This document shows, piece after piece, positions 15,078-23,589 of a DNA stretch of 32,787 nucleotides (the stretch's first letter is position 1; each line of letters begins with the position of its first letter). The DNA lies in NCBI GenBank assembly GCA_012744395.1, contig JAAYCB010000376.1, positions 1 to 32,787 of the forward strand, in the 5' to 3' direction. Below the pieces are notes generated by a model. The model was not told the origin of the DNA. It searched no databases and saw nothing but the letters and a program-made list of their open reading frames with translations. This DNA is from Pirellulaceae bacterium. GTDB lineage: Bacteria > Planctomycetota > Planctomycetia > Pirellulales > Thermoguttaceae. The translations under genes and the position numbers were made by a program.

Positions 15078-15785
15078 CTAGCCTTCCTCGCCAGCGGCGC
15101 CAAATAGTGTGCGATAGACGACCCCGGCGACTGCCGCGCCGAGGATCGGAGCGACCCAGAAGAGCCAGAGCTGCGCAAGCGCCCAGCCGCCGACGTAGAG
15201 GGCGGGGCCCGTCGACCGGGCCGGGTTCACCGAGAGGTTCGTGACGGGAATCCCGATCAGGTGGATCAGCGTCAATCCCAATCCGATGGCGATCGGAGCG
15301 AATCCTTGCGGCGCGCGGCTGTCCGTGGCGCCAAGGATGATCAGGAGGAACATGAACGTGAGTACGAATTCCGCGACCGAACAGGCGACGAGCGAATAGC
15401 CGCCGGGCGAGTGCGCGCCATAGCCGTTCGAGGCGAATCCGTCGGCCAGGTTGAACCCCGCCTTTCCCGAAGCGATCACGTACAGCACCGCCGCGCCGAC
15501 AATGCCGCCGACCACTTGCGCAATCACGTAGGGAATGATTTCGCTTGCCTTGAAGCGGCTGCCCGCCACCAGGCCGACGGTGACCGCCGGGTTCAAGTGG
15601 CATCCGGAGATATGGCCGATCGCGTAGGCCATCGTCAGCACGGTCAGCCCGAACGCGAAGGCGACCCCCAGAAGCCCGATTCCCACCTCGGGGAACGCGG
15701 CCGCCAGAACAGCGCTGCCGCATCCCCCGAAAACCAACCAGAACGTGCCGAACAGTTCGGCTGCACAGCGTTTGCCGAGGTCCAT
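15078..15785 (-). CDS. aqpZ: aquaporin Z-like water channel
   Basis: A 235-residue inner-membrane channel with six hydrophobic helices and two NPA loops (NPAVTVG at 65-67; NPARSTGP at 187-189). The aromatic/arginine filter aligns by motif with AqpZ as F45, H175, position 184 and R190. Position 184 is Leu, where E. coli AqpZ has Thr (LSVNPAR instead of TSVNPAR). The family role is rapid water exchange during osmotic change. The ATG at 15785 has AAAGGAG upstream. It lies 130 bases downstream of the GlsB/YeaQ-type gene on the same strand, in a cluster that looks like an envelope/osmotic-stress group. Confidence 0.92.
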   Translation of the reverse strand: MDLGKRCAAELFGTFWLVFGGCGSAVLAAAFPEVGIGLLGVAFAFGLTVLTMAYAIGHISGCHLNPAVTVGLVAGSRFKASEIIPYVIAQVVGGIVGAAVLYVIASGKAGFNLADGFASNGYGAHSPGGYSLVACSVAEFVLTFMFLLIILGATDSRAPQGFAPIAIGLGLTLIHLIGIPVTNLSVNPARSTGPALYVGGWALAQLWLFWVAPILGAAVAGVVYRTLFGAAGEEG

Positions 15786-15915
15786 CAAGACTCCTTTCAA
15801 GGCGGCTTGGGCCGCAACGGTACTTGCAGCGGGCGGCAATCCGACCCGCTCGTGTCGATCAACCTCCAGTCCGCCGCGGCGCGTTCCCCGCGGAAGCACG
15901 TCCGCGGACCGCGAC

Positions 15916-16191
15916 CTACGACGCGCCCTTCTTGGCGATCGCCGACGAGTAGATCACCAACACGATCACCGCCCCGAGGATCGACATGATCCATCCGGAG
16001 GGCTGGAACACCGTCTCCCCGCGGCCGAACAGCAGGTAGGACAATCCCCCGCCAACGAATGATCCGACGACTCCCAGGAGCATTGTCATCAGCCAGCCCA
16101 TGGCTTGCCTTCCCGGGAGCACAAACCGCGCAATTGCCCCGGCGATCAATCCAAAGATCGCCCATCCCAGAATCGTTCCAAGCGTACCCAT
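15916..16191 (-). CDS. GlsB/YeaQ/YmgE family stress-response membrane protein
   Basis: A 91-residue protein with three glycine-rich membrane segments: [20 protein letters not shown], then [24 protein letters not shown], then [18 protein letters not shown]. The [12 protein letters not shown] motif is typical of transglycosylase-associated/GlsB proteins, which are induced by general and envelope stress in many bacteria but have no defined biochemical role. The ATG at 16191 has AGGAG at normal spacing. It follows the 295-residue protein gene by 52 bases on the same strand, so both are probably in one transcript. Confidence 0.88.
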   Translation of the reverse strand: MGTLGTILGWAIFGLIAGAIARFVLPGRQAMGWLMTMLLGVVGSFVGGGLSYLLFGRGETVFQPSGWIMSILGAVIVLVIYSSAIAKKGAS

Positions 16192-16243
16192 CGCGGACTC
16201 CTCCAGTCGAGTGTTGTTTGAGAGAGTCAAAGAAAAGGTTGCG

Positions 16244-17131
16244 TCAGACCTCGCCGGCAGCGCGCGAGATCAGGCTGCGGGCGACGGACTGCGTCCCCGT
16301 GTGTTCGAAGTAGTCCGTCATGATGTCGACGAACGCGGCAACGTAGTCGAGCTTCCCGTCCATCCCGTTGGCGAACCCGCTGAGGCTGCCGACGATCTTG
16401 TCGACGGCCAGGCCCTTGCTGGAGATGAACGAGCCGATCCAGCCCTGCGCCGCGTCGAGGCCGCGGGAGACGTAGCCCAGCTTCTCCGTGGCGCCGTTGC
16501 CCGGAATCATCGACTCGATCTGCTGGAATCGCTTGTTCTTCTCCAGCCCCGACGCGCCGAGGCCCTTCAAGGAAGACATCGCTTTGCCCACGAAGTCGGG
16601 CCCGAGCGGTACGATCCCGTCGATGCAGACCAGGGTCGCCATCCGCATCAAGGCCTCGTGGCGGTAGTCGGCCAGCGATTCCGCGAAGTCGCCGATGCCA
16701 TCGCCGGGGATGCCGTTGAGTTTGCAGAAGGCGACGATTTCCACGATCAACTTCAGACTCAGGTCGATCACCTGCGCGGTGTCGGCCTTGGGCGTCAGCC
16801 AGCGGAGGAACGACAGGAAGCCCACGTTTTCCCCGACCTTGTCGACCAGCGCCGCGGCGCCGGCAATGCCTTGCGCCGAGTCGATCGTCTGGTAGAGCCA
16901 TTGGGCCCGCTGATACCCCTGCGTCTTGTCGTTATAGAGCTGGATCGCCCGCTCGCCGATCTTCTGGACCCAGGCCTGGTCCGTTTCGCCGCTCACCTCC
17001 CTGATCATCTTCTCGAAGCCGACGATGTTCTTCCACTCCCCCGGAACGACCCAGTCCAAAGCTCCCAGCAACCGCGTGGTCATGCTTTTTTCGGGCAGGG
17101 CGTCGACGAGCTGATATATTGTTTTTGCCAC
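16244..17131 (-). CDS. 295-residue protein of unknown function
   Basis: This is a mostly helical, soluble-looking protein without signal peptide or clear membrane segments. Recognisable stretches include WVQKIGERAIQLYNDKTQGY, LLRW-type helices around residue 110, and two glycine-rich turns (KLNGIPGDGIGDFAESLADY and GASGLEKNKRFQQIE). I do not recognise a family. The GTG at 17131 is chosen because AAGGAG lies eight bases upstream and an N-terminal helix starts there; the frame extends upstream across the lipoprotein gene and is spurious there. It is 20 bases after the lipoprotein gene and 52 before the GlsB-type gene. This arrangement suggests an operon, possibly for envelope stress. Confidence 0.7.
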   Translation of the reverse strand: MAKTIYQLVDALPEKSMTTRLLGALDWVVPGEWKNIVGFEKMIREVSGETDQAWVQKIGERAIQLYNDKTQGYQRAQWLYQTIDSAQGIAGAAALVDKVGENVGFLSFLRWLTPKADTAQVIDLSLKLIVEIVAFCKLNGIPGDGIGDFAESLADYRHEALMRMATLVCIDGIVPLGPDFVGKAMSSLKGLGASGLEKNKRFQQIESMIPGNGATEKLGYVSRGLDAAQGWIGSFISSKGLAVDKIVGSLSGFANGMDGKLDYVAAFVDIMTDYFEHTGTQSVARSLISRAAGEV

Positions 17132-17151
17132 GGCAGGCTCCTTGCAGAAGA

Positions 17152-17649
17152 TTAGAGGTTGGAGAGGCTCTTCAGATCGAATTTCTGCAACCAGGCGACG
17201 CGTTCCGCCTCGTCGAACGAGGGGTCCATCGAGCGGACTTGGACCTGGTACCGATCGGCGATGAGGACTGCCGTCCCCTTGCTGCCGGCGGCGGCCATCG
17301 GGTGGCCGTCGAGCTGCTGCTCGCTGGCGGCGAACTTTTCCTTCGCCTGGGGATTGTTCGCCGTATCGGAGATCGAAAGAACCGCCAGTTCCTGCCCATC
17401 CTTTTGCAGGCTGGCCTGGGCAAAGCCGTCTTTCTCCTGCTTGAAGACAATGTCGAACGGCGACTCGACCTTGGGGAAGAATCGGTTCAGATCGCTTCCC
17501 TCGACGGACTCTTCGACAACGGCGGGCGCCTGCGCTCCGCGCGTTGCGTCTTGGACCTGGTCCCAACGCGACGGCTCCCGCCGGCAACTGGCCAGCGAGA
17601 GGAGCGCCAGGAGCGGCAGAAACACGGTCAACTTCCAGTCGCGAATCAT
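17152..17649 (-). CDS. predicted lipoprotein of unknown function
   Basis: A 165-residue protein with a lipoprotein signal: basic start, hydrophobic run LTVFLPLLALLSLA, lipobox LASC with the lipidated Cys at 22. The mature part alternates charged helices and strands (ESPFDIVFKQEKDGFAQASL, then GTAVLIADRYQVQVRS) and ends in DEAERVAWLQKFDLKSLSNL. No family was recognised. It is the first gene of the minus-strand group that continues with the 295-residue protein, the GlsB-type protein and perhaps aqpZ. Confidence 0.72.
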   Translation of the reverse strand: MIRDWKLTVFLPLLALLSLASCRREPSRWDQVQDATRGAQAPAVVEESVEGSDLNRFFPKVESPFDIVFKQEKDGFAQASLQKDGQELAVLSISDTANNPQAKEKFAASEQQLDGHPMAAAGSKGTAVLIADRYQVQVRSMDPSFDEAERVAWLQKFDLKSLSNL

Positions 17650-17827
17650 TCCTGAGTTCCTTCAGTACTCCAGCGCCCCGCCTGTGCCCGGCGATAGGCG
17701 AAGCTTGTGCTTCCGAGAAAACCGCGATTCTCCAGCCGGACACCAAGCGTGTCTCCGGGCCGGATGACGAAGCATCGCAGCCAAACAGAATAGCGCGGGA
17801 ATGCGTGCCCCCCCGGCGTCCCTGTCT

Positions 17828-18052
17828 TCAGTCCCAGCGTTTCACAACCGCACCCCTGGTTGAGCGCCGGGCGTGCCTCGGCCGCGTGTCGACCGCGGCG
17901 CAGCCTTCGGTCAACTCGGCCCGCCAGATGTCGGTGTCGGCCGGGGCTGAAATCCCCAGCCGGACCCTGCTCCCCTGAACAGCCAGGACGCTGATCATTA
18001 TATCCGGGCCGATTTGTATGCTCGCACCCAACTTGCGGCTCAAGACCAACAT
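17828..18052 (-). CDS. csrA: carbon storage regulator CsrA/RsmA
   Basis: A 74-residue RNA-binding translational regulator. The N-terminus MLVLSRKLGASIQIG and the following VLAVQGSRVRLGISAP are the canonical five-strand CsrA core. The conserved arginine of the RNA-contact loop is in DIWRAEL (position 44). After the core, a basic tail of about 20 residues (RPRHARRSTRGAVVKRWD) is longer than in E. coli CsrA (61 residues). The protein binds GGA loops near ribosome binding sites and controls carbon flow, motility and biofilm. The ATG at 18052 has GGAG upstream. Confidence 0.9.
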   Translation of the reverse strand: MLVLSRKLGASIQIGPDIMISVLAVQGSRVRLGISAPADTDIWRAELTEGCAAVDTRPRHARRSTRGAVVKRWD

Positions 18053-18783
18053 AACTTCGGCTCCATCCACGGAATAGGCCCCTAGAAGACGGCAGCCTGG
18101 TGTGAGCAACTCATGTGCCAAAAGCCCTGCCCGCTCGCTGGGACATTTCACAACCTATTGGTATATAGGCTGTTGCGGCTTCGCGCTGCGCCCCCCGGCA
18201 GCCCGGTGCGTCGAGTATGGCGGCAACGAGAGCGGCAAAATGCAGCACCCATGCGGCAGTATTCCAGAGGACACTTCCCGGGGACGCCGCCGGTCGATCC
18301 GCCAGCGGCGAGAGGGTGATCGCCCGGAGGGTCCGATTGACCCACGCCAGGCGAGCGGGCTGCCGCCTCGGCAAGGTGGCGCGGAAGATCGCCGCCGCTC
18401 CTGGTGGAACGGCTTCGGAGAGTCTGGACTTGCGCCCTGCGGCAGCGCCGAACGGGCCGCGGTCTGCGCCGACCGCGGTCTGCACCGGCCGCCACGCCCG
18501 GCGGAGCCCGACAAGTGAGAATCGTCCGTCATGACAGTCTCCACGCAGCCTGCTATACTCAGACGCGTCATCGGCCTTGGTTCGCGGCTGCCAACACGCG
18601 GACGAGGTTGCGGCGACTGCGGCGGACTCAACAGGGAGACCGGGTCCAAGGCGTCTGACACCCTTCCGACCTTCTCGGCGGCCTGCCGGCGGAAATCGAC
18701 TTTGCCGGTCCGCGGCGAGGGCGATTGCCGAATCTTCCGGGGCGCTCGGCGGGCGCGACTTTGCCAACAGGGAGAATCCATCC
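18053..18783. other. 731-base divergent intergenic region
   Basis: This separates csrA (minus strand) from the beta-propeller gene (plus strand). It holds the AT-rich palindrome at 18154-18169 and a two-copy 16-base tandem repeat (CCGCGGTCTGC at 18457-18467 and 18473-18483). Long open frames cross it on both strands but look spurious (Arg/Ser/Pro-rich, no motifs). Confidence 0.5.
18154..18169. promoter_or_regulatory. AT-rich palindrome upstream of csrA
   Basis: CCTAT-TGGTAT-ATAGG is a 5-bp inverted repeat containing TATATA, about 100 bases upstream of the csrA start and unusually AT-rich for this window. It may be an operator or contain a -10 element for csrA. No matching -35 was found. Confidence 0.25.
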
Positions 18784-19833
18784 ATGCCAAGGCCAGTTGT
18801 CTTAATTGCGCTGTCCGTCATCGGCGTCATGATTTGCCCGGCGTCTCCGGCGGGGGAGTCGGAACGCGACCCCCGCGCGCGGCAACTGGCGGAGCAGGTT
18901 CGTGCAAAGGGCTGGATCGCCTACTCCGCCCGGAGCGAGAACGGCACCTGGGACGTGTTCCTGTCGCGGCCCGATGGATCGCAAGCTCGCAATATCACCA
19001 ACACGCCGAATTACGAAGAGGCGGCTCCGATGTTCCGGGGCGACGGCAAAAAGCTGCTCTATCGCCAGATTGCACGGGGCAGCACGATCAACCACGACCG
19101 TTGGGGATTTCAAGGCCGGCTGGTGATCGCCGATCCCGACGGCGGCAACGCCGCGGTTGTCGGCCAGGACGGCCAGTGGCCCTGGGCCACGTGGTCGCCG
19201 GACGGCAAGCAGATCGCCTGCCTGGTTCCCCAGGGCATCCAGATTGTCGACCTGGCGAGCAGGAAAGTGGTCCGCAGCATGCCGCGCGAAGGCATCTACC
19301 AGCAGCTCTTCTGGTCGCCGGACGGAGAGTGGTTCTGCGGCACGGGCAATCATCTGGGCGTGATGTGGACGGTGGTTCGGCTGCACTTGGCCAGCGGGAA
19401 GCTCAACGCGGTGCACAAGTTCCAGAGCTGCACCCCCGCTTGGTTCCCGGACTCGCAGCAGATCATCTTTTCTTCGCGGCCGGCCGGCCAGACGGCGGAC
19501 GGCGGCTATGGTTGGACCCAGCTATGGATGGCCGAGGGCGACGGCAGCAGCGAGCAGCTCGTCTACGGGGAGGACGGTTGCCATGTCTATGGCGGCGGCC
19601 TCTCGCCCGACGGCCAGTACGTGCTGTTCACCAAGAGCCTCAAGGACGGAGGCGGCTCGGAAGACTCCGGCGGCACGATCTGCCTGATGCGCTTCAGCGA
19701 CGCACCCACGATCGGCGGCGCGAGCGAGGAGTTGCGGAAAGAACACGCCGGCACGAAAGACGGCCCCGTCCTCGAGCTTGGCCGGGGCTGGGAGCCCTGC
19801 TGGACTTGTCAAGAGATCGGCACAGTGCAATGA
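18784..19833 (+). CDS. exported TolB-like PD40 beta-propeller protein
   Basis: A 349-residue protein with a signal peptide (RPVVLIALSVIGVMICPASPA) and a series of PD40/WD40-like blades with the F/W-x-P/G-D-G motif: FRGDGKKLLY, WSPDGKQIACL, WSPDGEWFCG, FPDSQQIIFSS and LSPDGQYVLFT. Such propellers (as in TolB and DPP-type proteins) mediate protein contacts in the periplasm or at the surface. The ATG at 18784 has AGGGAG upstream. Its stop overlaps the start of the next gene (ATGA), so translation is likely coupled. It heads a group continuing with a lipoprotein and AlgI/AlgJ-like acetylation genes. Confidence 0.8.
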   Translation: MPRPVVLIALSVIGVMICPASPAGESERDPRARQLAEQVRAKGWIAYSARSENGTWDVFLSRPDGSQARNITNTPNYEEAAPMFRGDGKKLLYRQIARGSTINHDRWGFQGRLVIADPDGGNAAVVGQDGQWPWATWSPDGKQIACLVPQGIQIVDLASRKVVRSMPREGIYQQLFWSPDGEWFCGTGNHLGVMWTVVRLHLASGKLNAVHKFQSCTPAWFPDSQQIIFSSRPAGQTADGGYGWTQLWMAEGDGSSEQLVYGEDGCHVYGGGLSPDGQYVLFTKSLKDGGGSEDSGGTICLMRFSDAPTIGGASEELRKEHAGTKDGPVLELGRGWEPCWTCQEIGTVQ

Positions 19834-20324
19834 TGCAAGTCACAGGGCGTGTCAATCCGTGCCGGCGCCTGCTCGGCCTCGGACTGTTGCTGCTGGCTGG
19901 AGCATGTTGCAGCTCGTGCGCCAGCCAGACCGAGAGCGGTGAGGATGCGGAGGTCACCACCCGCGGCAGTGCCGAAGTGACCGCCCGGCTCGTGGAGATT
20001 CGCGGAGAGTTCCCCGAAAACGTCAACTACGATTACGCCTTCGTGATGAAGTACGAGGTGCTCCAGGCGCACCGGGGAGGAGTCGATTCCGACGTGATCT
20101 ACGTGGGCCATTACAATCCGCGGAAGCCGCGGGCCGCCGCGGCCGACGAGCGCGTCGAGCAGGTCGGCGGAAACCTCGTGCAGTTCCGGGCTGGAGACGT
20201 GCATCGGATGGCCTTGGAGTCGCCCATCGACAACTACTTCATGGGAGGCATCATCGACAAGTACTTCGAGGAGAAGTCAGACCCGATTTACTGGGCCATA
20301 TGGACAAATCGAGTCGTCGAGTGA
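19830..20324 (+). CDS. predicted lipoprotein of unknown function
   Basis: A 164-residue protein. The N-terminal hydrophobic run LLGLGLLLLAGACCSSC contains a lipobox-like AGAC with Cys26 as the candidate lipidation site; the box is not perfect. The mature part has beta-rich sequence (EVTARLVEIRGEF, then YDYAFVMKYEVLQAHRGG, then DVIYVGHYNPRKP) that resembles small beta-barrel or OB-like folds, but no family was recognised. The last residues (KSDPIYWAIWTNRVVE) are aromatic. The start overlaps the previous stop as ATGATG. The next gene (AlgI-type) starts six bases after the stop. This tight packing suggests that it works with the polysaccharide O-acetylation proteins. Confidence 0.7.
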   Translation: MMQVTGRVNPCRRLLGLGLLLLAGACCSSCASQTESGEDAEVTTRGSAEVTARLVEIRGEFPENVNYDYAFVMKYEVLQAHRGGVDSDVIYVGHYNPRKPRAAAADERVEQVGGNLVQFRAGDVHRMALESPIDNYFMGGIIDKYFEEKSDPIYWAIWTNRVVE

Positions 20325-20330
20325 GAGCCC

Positions 20331-21731
20331 ATGGTCTTCTCCTCCCAGGTCTTCATCTTCTATTTTCTGCCCCTGGTCCTGCTGGTCTATTACGTTCTGC
20401 CGGGCAACCGGCATCTCTTTCTGCTCCTGGCCAGCTACGTCTTCTACGGCTGGTGGAATCCGTGGTTCGTGCCGCTGATGCTGTCTGTCACGGCCGCGAA
20501 CTACGCCTTCGGCCAGTCGATCGCCGCCCCCGGGGCGAGTCGGCGGCGGAAGCGGATGGCGCTGGTCGGCTCGGTCGTGGCGAGCCTCGGGACGCTGGGC
20601 TTCTTCAAGTACTACATGTTCGCGGGACACAACCTCAACTGGCTGCTGGGCAAGCTGGGAATCGCGCCGTTTCCGCTGGTCGAGGTCGTGTTGCCGATCG
20701 GAATCTCGTTCTACGTCTTCCAGAGCCTCAGCTACACGATCGACGTCTATCGGGGCGAGTCGCCGCCGGTCCGTTCGTTCTTCGACTTCGCCTGCTTCGT
20801 AGCGCTGTTTCCGCAATTGATCGCCGGCCCGATCGTCCGCTACAACACGATCGCCGCGCAGCTCGTTTCGCGGGCGCACACCTGGAACAAGTTTTCCTCG
20901 GGAGTGGCGCTGTTCATCCTGGGCCTGGCCAAGAAGGTCCTGCTGGCCAACACGATCGGCCAGGTGGCCGACGCCGTTTTCGACGCCCAGGCCCCGGCCG
21001 CGCTCGACGCCTGGCTGGGCGTGACCGCCTACGCGTTCCAGATCTACTTCGACTTCTCCGGCTATTCCGACATGGCGATCGGGCTGGGGCGGATGCTGGG
21101 GTTTGAGTTTCCCAGGAACTTCAACGCCCCGTACCTGTCGGAGAGCATTACCGATTTCTGGCGGCGGTGGCACATCTCGCTCTCCACGTTCTTGCGCGAC
21201 TACCTCTATTTCCCCCTCGGCGGAAACCGCCGTGGAATACGGCGGACCTATTTCAACCTGGCGACCGTGATGCTCTTGGGCGGACTGTGGCACGGCGCCA
21301 ATTGGACGTTCGTCCTCTGGGGCGCCTACCACGGAACGCTGTTGATCTGGGAGCGGGCGATGGGCAAGAGCAGCATCTACACCCGGCTGCCGCCGCCCGC
21401 GCGGATCGCGATCACGTTCCTCCTGTTGCTGTTCTCCTGGGTGCTGTTTCGTTCCCCCGACATCATGGACGCCTGGCGATTCCTCAGCGCGATGTTCGGC
21501 GGCTCGATCGCCGGGGGCGGCTCGCTGCTGCTGGCGGCGGAGATCTATACGCAAGGCACGCTGATCATCATGGCTCTCTGCGCCCTGATCGTGTTTCAGC
21601 CCGTGCAGACATTCGACTGGGTCGAGACGCTCACCTGGGGCAAAGCGGCGTCGCTGATCCTCCTGTTCGCGCTGTCGCTGATGACGATGTTTGTTCAGGC
21701 GTTCAACCCGTTCCTGTATTTCCAGTTCTAA
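20331..21731 (+). CDS. MBOAT family O-acyltransferase, AlgI-like
   Basis: A 466-residue multi-pass inner-membrane acyltransferase. It starts with the typical MVFSSQVFIFYFLPLVLLVYY and contains SYTIDVYRGE, LIAGPIVRY, FDFSGYSDMAIGLGRMLGF, FWRRWHISLSTFLRDYLYFPLGG and LWHGANWTFVLWGAYHG. His321 in LWHGANW matches the conserved MBOAT histidine (His322 of AlgI), with a second His334 in YHG. AlgI-type proteins pass acetyl groups from the cytoplasm to periplasmic acetyltransferases that decorate alginate, cellulose or other exopolysaccharides. The SGNH-type partner follows 30 bases downstream. No glycosyltransferase is in the window, so the polysaccharide is unknown. Confidence 0.92.
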   Translation: MVFSSQVFIFYFLPLVLLVYYVLPGNRHLFLLLASYVFYGWWNPWFVPLMLSVTAANYAFGQSIAAPGASRRRKRMALVGSVVASLGTLGFFKYYMFAGHNLNWLLGKLGIAPFPLVEVVLPIGISFYVFQSLSYTIDVYRGESPPVRSFFDFACFVALFPQLIAGPIVRYNTIAAQLVSRAHTWNKFSSGVALFILGLAKKVLLANTIGQVADAVFDAQAPAALDAWLGVTAYAFQIYFDFSGYSDMAIGLGRMLGFEFPRNFNAPYLSESITDFWRRWHISLSTFLRDYLYFPLGGNRRGIRRTYFNLATVMLLGGLWHGANWTFVLWGAYHGTLLIWERAMGKSSIYTRLPPPARIAITFLLLLFSWVLFRSPDIMDAWRFLSAMFGGSIAGGGSLLLAAEIYTQGTLIIMALCALIVFQPVQTFDWVETLTWGKAASLILLFALSLMTMFVQAFNPFLYFQF

Positions 21732-21761
21732 TGGAATCTGGCGGTTCCCGGAGAGAGTAGA

Positions 21762-22949
21762 ATGGCCGCAGCCAAGGGTCAGCACGTCTTCCTCACCGGA
21801 GCGTTCGTCGCGACGATCTTCGGCGTCGGCCTTCTCCAATCGGGGATTGAAGTCTCCCGGGGGCAAAGGCCGCGGGCGGCCGACCTGTTTCTGAAGAAAC
21901 CGACCGAGGCCAACCTGAGAGCCTACGAAAGGAATCTCGAGGAGGCCTCCTGGTTCGCGGAAAAGGTGCGGCCCACGGTGCAGTATGCACGATTCGCGCT
22001 GCTGGGCGACGCCGGACCGAAAACGATTCTGGGGCGGGACGGTTGGCTCTTCTACCGCCCCGGGGTCCGGTACCTGATCGAGCCCTGGCCTCCGCAAGCG
22101 GGCTGCGGAGTAGGCCAAGGCGATCCTGTTCCGGCGATTCTCGACTTTCGCGATCAGCTCGACGGGCGGGGGATCGAATTGCTCGTGGTCCCGGTTCCCG
22201 GCAAGGCGAGCGTCTACCCGGAAATGCTCACCGAAAGGGCGCCAGCCCCCGGCCAGCCGCTCGCCGGGCACACCCGCAAGATCATCGCGCAATTGGAGGA
22301 GGCCGGCGTCGCCGTCGTGGACCTGTTCGAGGTCTTCGAGCGGGCCAAGAGGGGCGAGGAAGCCGGCGGCAAGACGGAATACTACCTGCGGCAGGACACG
22401 CACTGGTCGCCCGAGGGAATGCGTCTGGCGGCCCAGGCGACGGCCAGGAAGCTGCTCGAGCTGGGCCGGGTCGAAAGGGGACAAGTTCAATACGACCTGA
22501 AGCCCATTGCGGTCGAGCGGCGCGGCGACATCGTCCGGATGATGCAGGCGCCGCGGATCGAGCGGTGTTTTCCGGCGGAGACGATCGATTGCACACAGGT
22601 CGTTCACCGCCAGTCCGGCGAGGTTTACTGCGATGATCCCGATGCGGAAATCCTCGTCCTGGGCGACAGTTTTCTGCGCATCTATGAGCAAGACGCACCG
22701 GGCTCCGGCGGCATGATCGCCCACCTCGCCCGGGAGCTCGGGGCTCCGCTGGCCTCCCTGGTGAACGACGGCGGGGCGTCGACGCTGGTCCGGCAAGCGC
22801 TCGCGCGCAAGCCGGCGCTGCTGGCCAACAAGAAAGTGGTTGTCTGGGAGCTCATCGAACGAGACATCCGCTTCGGCATCGAGGGCTGGCGGAAGGTGCC
22901 GCTGCCGGCGGAAAGGCAAGCAGGGATTGCAGCGGCGATGCTTGAATGA
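21762..22949 (+). CDS. AlgJ/AlgX-like SGNH O-acetyltransferase
   Basis: A 395-residue protein with one N-terminal membrane anchor (VFLTGAFVATIFGVGLLQSGI) and a periplasmic SGNH-hydrolase-like domain. The catalytic set of AlgX/AlgJ is visible: DTHW at D212-H214 and the nucleophile motif GDSF with S303. Near residues 90-105 the segment TILGRDGWLFYRPGVRYL is the common family start (GkdGwlFy). These proteins take acetyl from the AlgI-type MBOAT partner and place it on hydroxyls of the growing polysaccharide. It lies 30 bases after the AlgI-like gene, and the pair forms a standard acetylation module. The ATG at 21762 is preceded by GAGAG. Confidence 0.87.
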   Translation: MAAAKGQHVFLTGAFVATIFGVGLLQSGIEVSRGQRPRAADLFLKKPTEANLRAYERNLEEASWFAEKVRPTVQYARFALLGDAGPKTILGRDGWLFYRPGVRYLIEPWPPQAGCGVGQGDPVPAILDFRDQLDGRGIELLVVPVPGKASVYPEMLTERAPAPGQPLAGHTRKIIAQLEEAGVAVVDLFEVFERAKRGEEAGGKTEYYLRQDTHWSPEGMRLAAQATARKLLELGRVERGQVQYDLKPIAVERRGDIVRMMQAPRIERCFPAETIDCTQVVHRQSGEVYCDDPDAEILVLGDSFLRIYEQDAPGSGGMIAHLARELGAPLASLVNDGGASTLVRQALARKPALLANKKVVVWELIERDIRFGIEGWRKVPLPAERQAGIAAAMLE

Positions 22950-23139
22950 GTGGTTTCTGGATCAGCGGGCACGGCCCACGATTCCCGACACCAGGGCCTT
23001 GAAAGAAGTCGTGTGAACCGCCGCGGCGACTGCGGCGCAGCTTCCGATTCACCCGCTCCGCCCCCGTTCTTTCCGGCTTGCTGCAAGAGGCGTTGATCTC
23101 GCACGGGGCAAGCCCGCTGCTGGCGCCTCGCCACTTGCG

Positions 23140-23168
23140 TTGACCTCGCCGCTCGGCCATGCTATATG
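23140..23168 (+). promoter_or_regulatory. sigma-70-type promoter of padR-radical SAM operon
   Basis: TTGACC (23140-23145) and TATATG (23163-23168) are separated by exactly 17 bases, 31 bases before the PadR start codon. This is the best promoter match in the window. The -10 region runs into ATGTGTTCCACA, a loose dyad that could be an autoregulatory PadR site. Confidence 0.55.
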
Positions 23169-23199
23169 TGTTCCACAGCTAGATCGGGAGGATTCCGTC

Positions 23200-23589
23200 A
23201 TGCCGAACGCCAACCAGTGCGCCTGTACGGGGAAAACGCTGCCCCGCCTGCTCCGGCCCGGCATCATGGCGTTCCTCGCACAAGGCGACGCCCATGGCTA
23301 CCAGATCGCCCAGCATCTGTCGGGCATGCGAATGTTCGCCGGGCGAGAACCCGACCATGCCGGCATCTATCGGGCCTTGAAGGAGATGGCTGACCAGGGG
23401 CTGGTGGCATCTTCCTGGCAGCCCGGCGACGCAGGTCCCAGCAAGCGGGTCTTCGCGCTGACCGAGGCGGGCAGAGACTGCCTGGAAACGTGGTTGTCCA
23501 CCTTGTGCGATTACCGCGACGCGATCAATGAGTTGCTGGCCCTGATGCGCCGGGCGAAGCAGGAGAACGATTGGAGAAATGACAGATGA
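23200..23589 (+). CDS. PadR family transcriptional regulator with N-terminal CxC
   Basis: A 129-residue winged-helix DNA-binding protein. The PadR core is clear: LLRPGIMAFLAQGDAHGYQIAQHL, then IYRALKEMADQGLV with the wing SSWQPGDAGPSKRVFALTEAGR, and a dimerising C-terminal helix (LCDYRDAINELLALMRRAKQ). The N-terminus carries CACTGK (C7, C9). This may bind a metal or Fe-S cluster and recalls a PadR subgroup starting with CPCxGK. The ATG at 23200 follows GGGAGGA. The stop codon overlaps the start of the radical SAM gene (ATGA), so the two are translationally coupled. It probably senses the condition for which the radical SAM enzyme is needed and may repress its own promoter at 23140-23168. Confidence 0.88.
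   Translation: MPNANQCACTGKTLPRLLRPGIMAFLAQGDAHGYQIAQHLSGMRMFAGREPDHAGIYRALKEMADQGLVASSWQPGDAGPSKRVFALTEAGRDCLETWLSTLCDYRDAINELLALMRRAKQENDWRNDR

Noticed and set aside
18111..18830. Long minus-strand frame (239 codons) upstream of csrA
   Set aside because: Rich in Arg, Ala and Pro without motifs and it overlaps the start of a well-supported plus-strand gene.
20277..22919. 880-codon minus-strand frame opposite the AlgI/AlgX-like genes
   Set aside because: It is the antisense shadow of two clear genes; its Arg/Asp/Gln-rich sequence has no domain.
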